Assembly (NCBI GenBank): GCA_964593515.1
Contig: CAZQJH010000033.1
Span: 1 to 13,438, forward strand
From: JAXJYR01 sp964593515
Lineage (GTDB): Bacteria > Bacillota_I > Bacilli_A > Erysipelotrichales > Erysipelotrichaceae
Direction: 5' to 3'
Length of the DNA stretch: 13,438 bases
This document shows, piece by piece, positions 5,858 to 13,438 of this stretch. Under the pieces are notes generated by a model that saw nothing but the letters and a program-made list of their open reading frames with translations, searched no databases and had not been told where the DNA came from. The translations under genes were made by a program, and so were the position numbers. The stretch's first letter is position 1; every line of letters begins with the position of its first letter.

Positions 5858-6475
5858 ATGACTTTATCAATCGCTTTAACCAAAGGTCGTTTAGAAAAAG
5901 CAACGATTGAAATATTAGCTCATAAAGGCTATGGAATTGAAGCTTTATTAGCTAAAGGAAGAGCTTTAGTATTTAATGATAGTAATAAAGATATTCGCTA
6001 TTTTCTAACTAAAGCTAATGATTGTATTACATATGTAGAACAAGGAGTCGCTGATATTGGTATTGTTGGTAAAGATACTTTAATGGAAGGTAGCGATGAT
6101 TATTATGAAATGTTAGATTTAGGGATTGGTAAATGTTGTTTTATTGTTGCTGGTTTAAAACAACAAAATCCATTAACCAAACAAGGTCATGTGAAAATTG
6201 GTACTAAATATCCTAAAGTAGCTAAAGCTTACTTTGTGAAACAAGGAATGGATGTAGAGTTAATTAAAATAGATGGTAGTGTTGAATTAGCTCCTGTATT
6301 AGGTTTATGTGATGGAATTGTTGATATTATGGAAACAGGAACAACCTTAAAAGAAAATGGTTTAGTCGTATATGATACCGTATGTGAAATAAGTGCTAGA
6401 GTTATTGTGAATAAAGCTAGTTATAAATTAAAACGAAAAGAAATAGAAACAGTTTTAAATGATTTGAAGGGGTGA
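5858..6475 (+). CDS. hisG: HisG, ATP phosphoribosyltransferase catalytic subunit (short form)
   Basis: This 205-residue short-form HisG performs the first committed step of histidine synthesis. The N-terminus SIALTKGRLEK is the family opening. VEQGVADIGIVGKDTL is the substrate-binding-protein-like segment. ELAPVLGLCDGIVDIMETGTTL at 143-164 contains the PRPP-binding loop with D152, D156 and E159-TGTTL. The C-terminal ACT-like regulatory domain of long HisG is missing, which is normal for the short form and explains the partner hisZ immediately upstream. The two genes are separated by one base, and GGAGGG in the end of hisZ serves as ribosome site. The gene ends within the ribosome site of hisD. 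Confidence 0.96.
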   Translation: MTLSIALTKGRLEKATIEILAHKGYGIEALLAKGRALVFNDSNKDIRYFLTKANDCITYVEQGVADIGIVGKDTLMEGSDDYYEMLDLGIGKCCFIVAGLKQQNPLTKQGHVKIGTKYPKVAKAYFVKQGMDVELIKIDGSVELAPVLGLCDGIVDIMETGTTLKENGLVVYDTVCEISARVIVNKASYKLKRKEIETVLNDLKG

Positions 6476-6480
6476 TAATA

Positions 6481-7764
6481 ATGTTGAAGATGATGGATAG
6501 TAAAGATATGGTTAGTTTTCAAGCTTACTTACAATCACGTAGTGCTGATTTAAATCCAGAAGTAATGCTTAAAGTAAATGAAATTATTAATGAAGTTAGA
6601 AATAAAGGTGATGAAGCTTTATATGCTTATACATTAGCTTTTGATCATATTGAATTAACTAATTTAAGAATTAGTAATGAAGTTTTATTACAACAAGCTA
6701 AGTTAGCTAAAAAAGAATTTGTGGATAGTTTAAAACAAGCTAAAGCTAATATTGAATTTTACCATCGTGAACAATTAACTAATGGATATCATTTAGAAAA
6801 AGAACATGGTATTTATTTAGGTCAACGGGTTATTCCTTTAGATAGTGTGGGGATTTATGTACCAGGTGGAAGAGCTCAATATCCTTCAAGTGTTTTAATG
6901 AATGCTATTCCAGCTAAATTAGCTGGAGTTAAGCGTATTGTAATGATAACTCCACCTTCGAAAGATGGTTTAATTCATCCTAATATTGCGGCTGCAGCTT
7001 TAATTGCTGGAGTAGATGAAATTTATACTGTTGGGGGAGCTCAAGGTATTGCGGCTTTAGCTTATGGTAGTGAAAGTATTAAAAAGGTCGATAAGATTGT
7101 AGGACCAGGTAATATATATGTAGCAATGGCTAAAAAATTAGTATTTGGTCAAGTGGATATTGATATGATTGCAGGTCCTAGTGAAATATTAGTAATAGCT
7201 GATGAAAAAGCTAATCCAGCTTTTGTAGCAGCTGATTTATTATCCCAAAGTGAACATGATCCGATGGCTAGTTCAATGTTAGTTACTACTAGTAAAATAT
7301 TAGTTGATAAAGTTAATGAAGAGTTAGCTAAACAAAGTAAGTTATTACCTAAATATGAAATTATTAAGCAATCATTAGCTAATTATGGGGTAAGTTTTGT
7401 TTGTGATAATTTAGATGAATGTATTGAAGTAGCTAATGCTATTGCTAGTGAACATTTAGAATTAATGGTAGAAGAACCATTACCATTATTAGCTAAAGTA
7501 AAACATGCTGGTAGTGTTTTTCTAGGTTATTATACTTGTGAAAGTATTGGTGATTATTTTGGCGGAACTAATCATGTTTTACCAACTTCTTCAACAGCTC
7601 GTTTTTCTAGTGCATTATCTTGTGATGCTTTTGTGAAAAAGACTAGTTACTTGCATTATACCAAAGAAGCTTTACAACAAGATGGTGATAAAATAATTTT
7701 AATGGCTAATGAAGAAGAATTACAAGCGCATGCTGAAGCGCTGAAAGTGAGGTTAGCATCATGA
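6481..7764 (+). CDS. hisD: HisD, histidinol dehydrogenase
   Basis: This 427-residue enzyme oxidises L-histidinol to L-histidine with two NAD+, the last step of the pathway. All key residues are in place: VGIYVPGGR, GGAQGIAALAYGS from 185, the VGPGNIYVAMAKK loop, zinc ligands Q256 and H259 in LLSQSEHDP, D358 in GDYFGGTNH and H417 in LQAHAEAL. The catalytic pair is E324-H325 in ASEHLEL. Spacing follows the E. coli enzyme within a few residues. I choose the ATG at 6481, with AAGGGG eight bases upstream. A GTG at 6472 in the same frame overlaps that ribosome site and is less likely. The TGA stop overlaps the hisC start (ATGA), so the two are translationally coupled. Confidence 0.97.
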   Translation: MLKMMDSKDMVSFQAYLQSRSADLNPEVMLKVNEIINEVRNKGDEALYAYTLAFDHIELTNLRISNEVLLQQAKLAKKEFVDSLKQAKANIEFYHREQLTNGYHLEKEHGIYLGQRVIPLDSVGIYVPGGRAQYPSSVLMNAIPAKLAGVKRIVMITPPSKDGLIHPNIAAAALIAGVDEIYTVGGAQGIAALAYGSESIKKVDKIVGPGNIYVAMAKKLVFGQVDIDMIAGPSEILVIADEKANPAFVAADLLSQSEHDPMASSMLVTTSKILVDKVNEELAKQSKLLPKYEIIKQSLANYGVSFVCDNLDECIEVANAIASEHLELMVEEPLPLLAKVKHAGSVFLGYYTCESIGDYFGGTNHVLPTSSTARFSSALSCDAFVKKTSYLHYTKEALQQDGDKIILMANEEELQAHAEALKVRLAS

Positions 7765-8795
7765 AAGGATATGAATTAGATCAAGTTAGTGGTGATATTT
7801 ACTTAAATGCTAATGAAGCACGAGGAAATCTTAGTGAAGAAGCATTAGTTCAAATTCATCAAGTAATTAATGAAGTAGCTTTTCAACGCTATCCTGATGA
7901 AAGTAATCAAGAAATAATTCAAGCTTATAGTGAAGTTAGTGGTATTGATGAAAATAAGTTAATGGCAGGACATGGTAGTGATGAAATGTTAGGTTTTATG
8001 ATTTCCTATTTCCTAGGTAATAATAAAAAAGCCTATACTTTAAGTCCTGATTTCTCAATGTATGATTACTATTGTGGAATGAATAATGCAACATTAATTA
8101 AATATCCAACAAATGAAGATGGTAGTTTTGATATTGATGCTTTTATTAAACAAGGATTAGAAAATAAAATTGATATGATTTTATTTTCTAATCCAAATAA
8201 TCCTAGTGGTCATGCTTGTAGTAATCATGATTTAATAAAGATTGTTGAAGCTTTTAAAGATATACCGGTGATTATTGATGAAGCTTATGGTGAATTTAAT
8301 GATGAAAGTATGTTAGCTTATCTAGATACTTATGATAATTTATATATTACTAGAACATTATCCAAAGCTTATGGTTTAGCTAGTTTACGTTTAGGTTTTT
8401 TAATTAGTAATGAAGATAATATAAGTAAATTAAGAAAATTAGCTGTACCTTATAATATAAGTACTTTATCACAAAAAATTGGGGCAATTGTTTTAAAAGA
8501 TAAACAAAGAATTGAAGATAATATTAAAGAAGTTAAAGTTAATCGTGAAGCTTTATATCAAGCTTTAAGTCAATATCAAGTTATTCAAGTATATCCTTCG
8601 AAAGCTAATTATTTATATGGTAAAAGTGATTATAAAGAACAATTATTATCATTATTATATGAAGAAGGAATTGTAATTCGTGATTTTAAGAATAGTCCTT
8701 ATTTTAGAATTACTATTGGTAATAAGGAAGAAAATGATTTAGTAATTAAAGTAGTAACTAAATTAAGTGAGGTGGTTAATCATGCGTCAAAGTGA
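7761..8795 (+). CDS. hisC: HisC, histidinol-phosphate aminotransferase
   Basis: This 344-residue fold-type I PLP aminotransferase converts imidazole-acetol phosphate and glutamate to histidinol phosphate. The opening DIYLNANEARGNL is the HisC substrate loop. SNPNNPSG is at 143-150, and IIDEAYGEF has the PLP-ring Asp at D173 and Tyr176. TRTLSKAYGLASLRLGFLI has the Schiff-base lysine at K202, and FRITIG near the end binds the substrate carboxylate. Length is typical for the family. Its ATG overlaps the hisD stop by four bases, with the GAGGTTAGC region in hisD as ribosome site. The position inside a complete his operon favours HisC over related aromatic aminotransferases. Confidence 0.96.
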   Translation: MKGYELDQVSGDIYLNANEARGNLSEEALVQIHQVINEVAFQRYPDESNQEIIQAYSEVSGIDENKLMAGHGSDEMLGFMISYFLGNNKKAYTLSPDFSMYDYYCGMNNATLIKYPTNEDGSFDIDAFIKQGLENKIDMILFSNPNNPSGHACSNHDLIKIVEAFKDIPVIIDEAYGEFNDESMLAYLDTYDNLYITRTLSKAYGLASLRLGFLISNEDNISKLRKLAVPYNISTLSQKIGAIVLKDKQRIEDNIKEVKVNREALYQALSQYQVIQVYPSKANYLYGKSDYKEQLLSLLYEEGIVIRDFKNSPYFRITIGNKEENDLVIKVVTKLSEVVNHASK

Positions 8796-9360
8796 ATTAA
8801 AACGTATAAGTAAAGAAAGTGATATTAAGTTAAGGTTAAATCTTGATGGAGAAGGTAAAGCTAATATTGATAGCGGAATTGGCTTTTTTGATCATATGTT
8901 AACCCTATTAGCATTTCATGGTGGTTTTGATTTAGATTTAACTTGTAAAGGAGATTTACATGTTTGTGATCATCATAGTGTTGAAGATTGTGGGATTGTT
9001 TTAGGTTTATGTTTTAAAGAAGCTTTAGGTGATAAACGAGGAATAAATCGTTATGGTAGTATGAATATGGTTATGGATGAAACAATGGCTAATGTTACCT
9101 TAGATATAAGTAATCGTAGTTATTTAGTTTATAATTGTGAATTAAAACGTGATTGTATTGGTACTTTTGCTTGTGAGATGGTTGAAGAATTCTTAAGAGC
9201 TTTTGCTTTTAATGCTGGAATTACGTTACATGTGAATGTTTATTATGGACATAATGATCATCATAAAGTAGAAGCAATTTTTAAAGCTTTAGGTCATGCT
9301 TTAAAACAAGCAGTGACAATAACTAATGATCAATTACCAAGTACAAAGGGGTTGTTGTAG
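8782..9360 (+). CDS. hisB: HisB, imidazoleglycerol-phosphate dehydratase (monofunctional)
   Basis: This 192-residue dehydratase converts imidazole glycerol phosphate to imidazole acetol phosphate using two Mn2+. Metal-binding repeats are visible: FFDHMLTLLAFH (H38), DHHSVEDCG (H64, H65, E68), and the second-half counterpart GHNDHHKVEA (H157, H160, H161, E164). The histidinol-phosphate phosphatase domain of the enteric fused HisB is absent, so that step is not encoded here. The ATG at 8782 is preferred because GAGGTGG lies at 8769-8775. A GTG at 8767 would place the start before that site. It overlaps the end of hisC by 14 bases. Confidence 0.97.
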   Translation: MRQSELKRISKESDIKLRLNLDGEGKANIDSGIGFFDHMLTLLAFHGGFDLDLTCKGDLHVCDHHSVEDCGIVLGLCFKEALGDKRGINRYGSMNMVMDETMANVTLDISNRSYLVYNCELKRDCIGTFACEMVEEFLRAFAFNAGITLHVNVYYGHNDHHKVEAIFKALGHALKQAVTITNDQLPSTKGLL

Positions 9361-9972
9361 ATGATTGTAATTATTGATTATGGGATGGGTAATTTACATA
9401 GTGTGGTAAATGCTTTAAATCATTTAGGTTATGATTGTTTAGTTTCCAATAAAATTGAAGATATTAAAAATAGTAGTAAATTAATTTTACCAGGAGTAGG
9501 GGCTTTTTATGATGCTATGAGTAATTTAACTCAACTAGGTTTAATTGATGTAATTAAAAATGAAGTTAAGCAAGGTAAACCATTATTAGGTATTTGTTTA
9601 GGAATGCAAGCATTATTTAGTGAAGGATTTGAAGTTAAACCTTGTTTAGGTTTTGATTTTATTAAAGGTAAAGTTACTTTAATGCAAGATAATAAAGTTA
9701 AGATTCCACATATTGGTTGGAATTTATTAGAAATTAATCAATCATGTTCATGTTTTGAGAACTTAAGTAAAGATCCTTATATGTATTTTGTTCATTCTTA
9801 TATGGCTAGTGAAGTTAATGATGAAGATGTAATTGCTTATGCTACTTATGGTGATTTAAAAATACCAGCGATGGTTAAACGTCATAATGTGGTTGGATGT
9901 CAATTTCATCCAGAGAAAAGTGGAAGTGATGGATTAAACCTATTAAAGTGGTTTGTGGAGGAATTCAAATGA
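9361..9972 (+). CDS. hisH: HisH, glutaminase subunit of imidazole glycerol phosphate synthase
   Basis: This 203-residue class I glutamine amidotransferase gives ammonia from glutamine to HisF. The nucleophile is C79 in GICLGMQ, with the partners H183 and E185 in CQFHPEKS. PGVGAFYDAM near residue 45 shapes the oxyanion region (PGVG is the HisH-typical variant), and IPHIGWN is also family-typical. The ATG follows the hisB stop without any gap, and AAAGGGG in the end of hisB is the ribosome site. HisH works as a dimer with HisF, encoded two genes downstream. Confidence 0.97.
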   Translation: MIVIIDYGMGNLHSVVNALNHLGYDCLVSNKIEDIKNSSKLILPGVGAFYDAMSNLTQLGLIDVIKNEVKQGKPLLGICLGMQALFSEGFEVKPCLGFDFIKGKVTLMQDNKVKIPHIGWNLLEINQSCSCFENLSKDPYMYFVHSYMASEVNDEDVIAYATYGDLKIPAMVKRHNVVGCQFHPEKSGSDGLNLLKWFVEEFK

Positions 9973-10688
9973 TAATATTACCAGCAATTGATATTATTTC
10001 CGGTTTAGCAGTACGCTTGTATCAAGGTGATTATCAACAACAAGAATTAGTTGGTAATGATATTTTAGCTTTAGCTAAAACTTTTGCGGATAGTGGAGCA
10101 TCTTATTTACATTTAGTTGATTTAGATGGCGCTAAACAAGGAAAGAAATGTAATCAACAAATAATATGTGAAGTAGCTAAACAAGTGGATATCCCCATTG
10201 AAGTAGGTGGAGGTCTTCGTAGTATGGAAGATATTGATTTTTACTTACAAAATAATATTGCTCGAGTTATTTTAGGTAGTGCAGCTTTAGAAGATGAAAA
10301 CTTTTTAAAACAAGCTTTAGCTAAATATGGGGATAAAATAGCGGTGGGAATTGATTGTAAAGATGGTTATGTTTGTAGTCATGGTTGGCTAAATACTAGT
10401 GAAGCTTATTATCTTGATTTTGCGAAATATTTAGAATCCTTAGGCGTTAAAACAATTATAGTAACCGATATTAGTAAAGATGGAACAATGCAAGGTCCTA
10501 ATTTAGAAATGTTGGAAAAGTTAAAAAAGGAAGTAAAGATGCAAATAATTGCTTCAGGAGGAATTAAAGATCTTAGTCATATTAAAGCTTTAAAAGCTTT
10601 AGATATTTATGGAGCAATTAGTGGTAAAGCAATATATGCGAAAACTTTATCTTTAATTGAAGCGATTAAAGTATGTGAGGAGGGATAA
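9969..10688 (+). CDS. hisA: HisA, ProFAR isomerase
   Basis: This 239-residue (beta-alpha)8-barrel isomerase converts ProFAR to PRFAR. The barrel start MIILPAIDIISG carries the catalytic base D8. The general acid is D129 in VGIDCKDG. Phosphate-binding loops are seen at VGGGLRSMEDI, and at SGGIKDLSHI plus ISGKAIY in the second half. The opening and IDCKDG separate it from HisF, which has IIPCLDV and LDAKR. The ATG at 9969 overlaps the hisH stop (ATGA) and has GGAGG at 9957-9961. Codons further upstream in this frame belong to hisH. Confidence 0.96.
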   Translation: MIILPAIDIISGLAVRLYQGDYQQQELVGNDILALAKTFADSGASYLHLVDLDGAKQGKKCNQQIICEVAKQVDIPIEVGGGLRSMEDIDFYLQNNIARVILGSAALEDENFLKQALAKYGDKIAVGIDCKDGYVCSHGWLNTSEAYYLDFAKYLESLGVKTIIVTDISKDGTMQGPNLEMLEKLKKEVKMQIIASGGIKDLSHIKALKALDIYGAISGKAIYAKTLSLIEAIKVCEEG

Positions 10689-10689
10689 T

Positions 10690-11451
10690 ATGCATACTAA
10701 ACGTATTATTCCTTGTTTAGATGTGAAAGATGGAAAAGTCGTAAAAGGAATTAACTTTGAAGGGTTAAAAGAAGTTGGTGATCCAACTTCTTTAGCTAAA
10801 AAGTATTATGAACAAGGAGCCGATGAATTAGTTTTTTTAGATATTAGTGCTACTTATGAACAACGAAAAACAATGGTTGAAGTAGTTGAAAAAGTAGCTA
10901 AAGAAATCTTTATTCCTTTTACGGTAGGTGGAGGAATTAGTAGTATTGAAGATATTAGAAGAATGTTATTAGCTGGAGCTGATAAAGTATCGCTTAATTC
11001 AGCGGCGGTTAAAAATAAACAATTGATTAAAGAAGCATCACGTTTATTTGGTAGTCAATGTATTGTTTTAGCTCTTGATGCGAAAAGACGAGTGGATGGA
11101 AGTGGTTGGAATGTTTATATTGCGGGAGGAAGAATTGATACAGGATTAGATGCTATCGAATGGGCTAAAGAAGCGATATCTTTAGGAGCTGGTGAAATAT
11201 TATTAACTAGTATGGATTGTGATGGGGTTAAACAAGGTTTTGATCTTGCTTTATGTAAAGCAATCTCTAGGGAGGTTAAAGTACCGATTATTGCTTCAGG
11301 CGGATGTGGTTGTTTACAACACTTTGTGGAAGTATTTAAAGAAGATGTTGCGGATGCAGCTTTAGCAGCTTCTTTATTCCATTATGATGAAGTTGGGATT
11401 GAAGAAGTTAAAAAATATTGTGCTAGTAAAGGAGTGGCAATGCGTATATGA
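10690..11451 (+). CDS. hisF: HisF, cyclase subunit of imidazole glycerol phosphate synthase
   Basis: This 253-residue (beta-alpha)8-barrel cyclase uses PRFAR and HisH-derived ammonia to form imidazole glycerol phosphate and AICAR. KRIIPCLDVKDGKVVKG contains the catalytic D11. LALDAKR carries D130. Phosphate loops are VGGGISSIEDI and ASGGCGCLQHF. AGGRIDTGLDAIEWA and LLTSMDCDGVKQGFD are typical HisF segments. One base separates it from hisA, and GAGGAGGG in the end of hisA is the ribosome site for the ATG at 10690. An in-frame upstream start at 10657 lies inside hisA and is rejected. Its TGA overlaps the hisI start. Confidence 0.97.
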   Translation: MHTKRIIPCLDVKDGKVVKGINFEGLKEVGDPTSLAKKYYEQGADELVFLDISATYEQRKTMVEVVEKVAKEIFIPFTVGGGISSIEDIRRMLLAGADKVSLNSAAVKNKQLIKEASRLFGSQCIVLALDAKRRVDGSGWNVYIAGGRIDTGLDAIEWAKEAISLGAGEILLTSMDCDGVKQGFDLALCKAISREVKVPIIASGGCGCLQHFVEVFKEDVADAALAASLFHYDEVGIEEVKKYCASKGVAMRI

Positions 11452-11783
11452 TTGAAGTAGATTTTAGTAAAGGTAATGGTTTAGTACCAGTTATTGTTCA
11501 AGATGTTGATCGTAAAGAAGTATTAATGTTAGCTTATATGAATGAAACAAGTTTAAAATTAACTTTAGAAACTAAATATGCAACTTATTACTCTCGCTCA
11601 CGTAATGAAATATGGGTTAAAGGAGCTACTAGTGGCCATTATCAACATGTATGTGAGATGCGAATTGATTGTGATAATGATACAATCTTATTATTAGTTA
11701 AACAAGATGGTGTAGCTTGTCATAGCGGTCATTATACTTGTTTTTATCGTAATATGGAAGGTGAAGAAATATGCAAGAGTTAA
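11448..11783 (+). CDS. hisI: HisI, phosphoribosyl-AMP cyclohydrolase
   Basis: This 111-residue monofunctional cyclohydrolase opens the adenine ring of phosphoribosyl-AMP. YYSRSRNEIWVKGATSGHYQ is the family signature. Mg2+ ligands are D74, D76 and D78 in DCDND. Zn2+ ligands are C75, C91 and C98 in the DCD and ACHSGHYTC segments. It begins within the hisF stop (ATGA). It is separate from hisE, whereas many bacteria fuse the two. The last 13 bases overlap hisE in another frame. Confidence 0.97.
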   Translation: MIEVDFSKGNGLVPVIVQDVDRKEVLMLAYMNETSLKLTLETKYATYYSRSRNEIWVKGATSGHYQHVCEMRIDCDNDTILLLVKQDGVACHSGHYTCFYRNMEGEEICKS

Positions 11784-12094
11784 AAGTTTTATATGAAACA
11801 GCTCTAAAACGTAAAGCTAATCCACAACCTGGTTCATATACATCATATTTATTTGATAAAGGTTGTGAGAAGATTTTAAAAAAGTTAAGTGAAGAATGTA
11901 GTGAAGTTGTTATTGCTTCGTTAGTTCAAAGTAAAGAAGATCAAATTAATGAAATAAGTGATTTATTATATCATTTAATGGTCTTAATGGTGGAAAAAGA
12001 TATTAGTCTTGATGAGGTGAATGCGGAACTAACTAAGCGTAGTCTTAAAACTAATAATTTAAAAGAAGAGCGAAAACCAATTGAAGTATTATAG
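11771..12094 (+). CDS. hisE: HisE, phosphoribosyl-ATP pyrophosphatase
   Basis: This 107-residue all-alpha MazG/HisE-superfamily pyrophosphatase cuts phosphoribosyl-ATP to phosphoribosyl-AMP. The metal-binding pattern is visible as LSEECSEVVIAS (EExxE) followed by NEISDLLYHLMVL (ExxD). KANPQPGSYTSYLF near the start matches the HisE lid region (normally NPxxSYTxxL). It is the last gene of the operon and overlaps hisI by 13 bases. Its ribosome site (GGTGAAG) lies within hisI, and its stop codon directly adjoins the terminator stem. Confidence 0.96.
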   Translation: MQELKVLYETALKRKANPQPGSYTSYLFDKGCEKILKKLSEECSEVVIASLVQSKEDQINEISDLLYHLMVLMVEKDISLDEVNAELTKRSLKTNNLKEERKPIEVL

Positions 12095-12121
12095 CTAAAT
12101 CTAACGATTTAGCTCTTTTTT
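12093..12121 (+). terminator. Terminator of the his operon
   Basis: AGCTAAATC (12093-12101) and GATTTAGCT (12106-12114) form a perfect 9-base-pair stem with a TAAC loop, followed by C and six T. It overlaps the hisE stop codon by two bases. Confidence 0.92.
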
Positions 12122-12134
12122 ATATAGATAAAAG

Positions 12135-12180
12135 GGAATTAATTTAGGATATGGAGTTAATTAGCTACTATCTTAATTCC
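12135..12180 (+). repeat. Imperfect inverted repeat in the gap after the his operon
   Basis: GGAATTAA (12135-12142) and TTAATTCC (12173-12180) are perfect inverted copies. Inside them TAG (12145-12147) and CTA (12168-12170) add a second short helix across a 2x2 internal loop. No T-run follows. It could be an RNA hairpin or an operator. In the rest of the 221-base gap between hisE and the next gene I see a TATAAT (12191-12196) without a good -35, and a weak TTGCGA (12233-12238) / TATAAA (12254-12259) pair with a 15-base spacer that may drive the next genes. Confidence 0.35.
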
Positions 12181-12315
12181 AGTTTCACCTTATAATACAA
12201 GTAGTAGTAAGCTTTCTGTAAATACTTTATTTTTGCGAATAACTATGATACGATATAAATACAATACAAAGCAGAATAAGGAAAAGAATTTTTATTAATA
12301 GGATAGGATATAATT

Positions 12316-12507
12316 ATGAAAATTAATGTAGAAAAGCTAAGGGCAGATTTGAAAAACGAATATTTAGGGGCATACTTTGGTGGTGGTTTTGGAGCTGCTT
12401 TAGTAAGTTATTCAGATGTAGAAAATGCATCTACAGAAAAATTATTGCAGTTAGCAAAGTCCTTTGGGATAAAAATATCAAATTATATTGAGGATGAGGT
12501 GGAATGA
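12316..12507 (+). CDS. Small protein of unknown function
   Basis: This 63-residue protein is not one I can assign. It has a charged amphipathic N-terminal helix (VEKLRADLKNEY), a glycine-rich centre GAYFGGGFGAALVSY, then a helix STEKLLQLAKSFGIKI and an acidic end. No signal peptide, cysteines or transmembrane helix is evident. It resembles small conserved hypothetical proteins of gut Firmicutes with a central FGG-x-x-A segment followed by an ASxExLLxLA helix, but that is memory, not a search. The ribosome site is weak (GGATAGGA, 12301-12308). The next gene starts five bases after its stop, and that gene's GAGGTGG ribosome site lies inside this one, so the two form an operon. Codon use is more mixed than in the his genes. 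Confidence 0.65.
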   Translation: MKINVEKLRADLKNEYLGAYFGGGFGAALVSYSDVENASTEKLLQLAKSFGIKISNYIEDEVE

Positions 12508-12511
12508 GTAT

Positions 12512-13438
12512 ATGAAAACAACAAAAAGAATTGGAGCGTTGGTTTTAGTTGTTGCAGTAATTTGTTCATTAACAGGTTGTAAAAGTTCTGACTATAAAAA
12601 GGCAGAAGAATTAATGGGAGCGGGCAATTATAAAGAAGCGCTATCTATTTATGAATCTTTAGCATTGGATGGTAGTTATAAAGATTCTGCTGAAAAGGTA
12701 CTTGAATGTAAGTATCAGATTGCAGGTATTGCATATGATGATATGGATTATCTGCAAGCCTATGATATTTATTGTGAACTGAATGACTATAAAGATTCGC
12801 TTGAAAACTCATTGCAAGCAGGGTATGCACTGGCAAACCTATATGCCGCAAATGACAACTTTGTTCTTGCATATACAACTTTCAATAAGCTAGGTGACTA
12901 TGAACGAAGCCAAGAACTTGCTGAAAAATGTGCTTCATATATGATGGATAATGCTACTATTGGGGATACTGTTATTTTGGGAGCCTATGAGCAGGATGGT
13001 AATGAAGAAAATGGGCTTGAGCCGATAGAATGGAAAGTTCTTGCGAAAAATGGTGATTATACTCTATTATTGTCTGAATATATTTTAGAAAAGCGAGAAT
13101 TTGATAGTTCTTCTTATCATTGGGAAGATTGCTATTTGCGAGAATGGCTAAATACAGATTTTTATGAAAAAGCTTTTAGTACCGAAGATCAAGCAAATAT
13201 TCAACTTATGCTTACTTCGGAAAATACATCTGATAAGGTATTTTGCTTGAGTGCCGAAGAAGTACGTGGTTTTTTTGATTCTGATGATTCTCGTAGAGCT
13301 TGCCCAACAGCAACGCTACTTAGCAATGGGTTTAAAGTATCAAAAGATTATGGTGATTGGTGGACTAGGTCGGTTAGTACAGCTTCAAATGGTAAGGGTG
13401 TCGTGCCAGTTGAGGCTAATGGAAATGTTCGTAGTGCT
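12512..13438 (+). CDS. Lipoprotein with TPR-like repeats and a DUF6273-like domain (3' end outside window)
   Basis: The frame is open from the ATG to the window end, 309 residues without a stop. A KTTKR start, hydrophobic core and lipobox LTGC (C23) make it a surface lipoprotein. Residues 28-145 hold three TPR-like units of about 37-40 residues: NYKEAL (39), DYLQAY (79) and NFVLAY (116), each followed 13-16 residues later by YKDS, YKDS and YERS. From about 150 the sequence IGDTVILGAYEQDG, PIEWKVL, CYLREWLN, FCLSAEEV and GDWWTRSVS follows the DUF6273 pattern, an extracellular domain of unknown function seen in gut Firmicutes lipoproteins and C-type-lectin-like proteins. The start has GAGGTGG nine bases upstream. 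Codons such as TTG, CTT, GCC, GGG and CAG are commoner than in the his operon. Confidence 0.85.
   Translation, partial: MKTTKRIGALVLVVAVICSLTGCKSSDYKKAEELMGAGNYKEALSIYESLALDGSYKDSAEKVLECKYQIAGIAYDDMDYLQAYDIYCELNDYKDSLENSLQAGYALANLYAANDNFVLAYTTFNKLGDYERSQELAEKCASYMMDNATIGDTVILGAYEQDGNEENGLEPIEWKVLAKNGDYTLLLSEYILEKREFDSSSYHWEDCYLREWLNTDFYEKAFSTEDQANIQLMLTSENTSDKVFCLSAEEVRGFFDSDDSRRACPTATLLSNGFKVSKDYGDWWTRSVSTASNGKGVVPVEANGNVRSA

Noticed and set aside
6472..6480. GTG start for hisD
   Set aside because: It overlaps the AAGGGG ribosome site and the hisG stop. The ATG at 6481 has correct spacing.
12645..12878. Minus-strand open frame of 77 codons
   Set aside because: It is antisense to the repeat region of the lipoprotein, which has a clear reading frame, lipobox and ribosome site.
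1..13438. CRISPR array, tRNA, rRNA or complete insertion sequence
   Set aside because: I saw no regularly spaced repeats, no tRNA-like cloverleaf outside the T-box leader and no transposase or integrase in any frame.

Overview
The window comes from a low-GC Gram-positive bacterium. It is strongly A+T rich: leucine is mostly TTA and arginine mostly CGT. Ribosome-binding sites are GGAGG-like, and regulation is by RNA leaders (T-box, cobalamin riboswitch, yybP-ykoY leader). TGA is used as a stop (hisG, hisC, hisH, hisF), which excludes the Mycoplasma code. Short-form HisG plus HisZ, two lipoproteins and an S component without adjacent ATPases fit a gut Firmicute. Erysipelotrichia is my best guess, but it is inference only.

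Left part (1-1576): a small leftward gene encodes an isolated ParB-type N-terminal domain. Its promoter overlaps, back to back, a rightward promoter that drives a cobalamin riboswitch (about 449-596). Behind the riboswitch lie a DUF4430 (transcobalamin C-domain-like) lipoprotein and an ECF-transporter S component. Together they look like a corrinoid capture and uptake unit.

Middle (1580-4390): a promoter, a yybP-ykoY Mn2+ riboswitch and an intrinsic terminator precede a P2-type Ca2+/Mn2+ transporting ATPase. This looks like a manganese-efflux unit switched on by its own substrate.

Main block (4391-12121): a T-box leader with histidine specifier codon CAC precedes the operon hisZ-hisG-hisD-hisC-hisB-hisH-hisA-hisF-hisI-hisE. 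The genes are packed with overlaps and end at a terminator. They cover histidine synthesis from PRPP and ATP, except histidinol-phosphate phosphatase, which must be encoded elsewhere.

Right part (12122-13438): an intergenic gap with a large imperfect inverted repeat, a 63-residue protein I cannot assign, and the start of a lipoprotein with TPR-like repeats and a DUF6273-like domain that runs off the window. Codon use here is less biased than in the his operon, suggesting accessory or acquired DNA.
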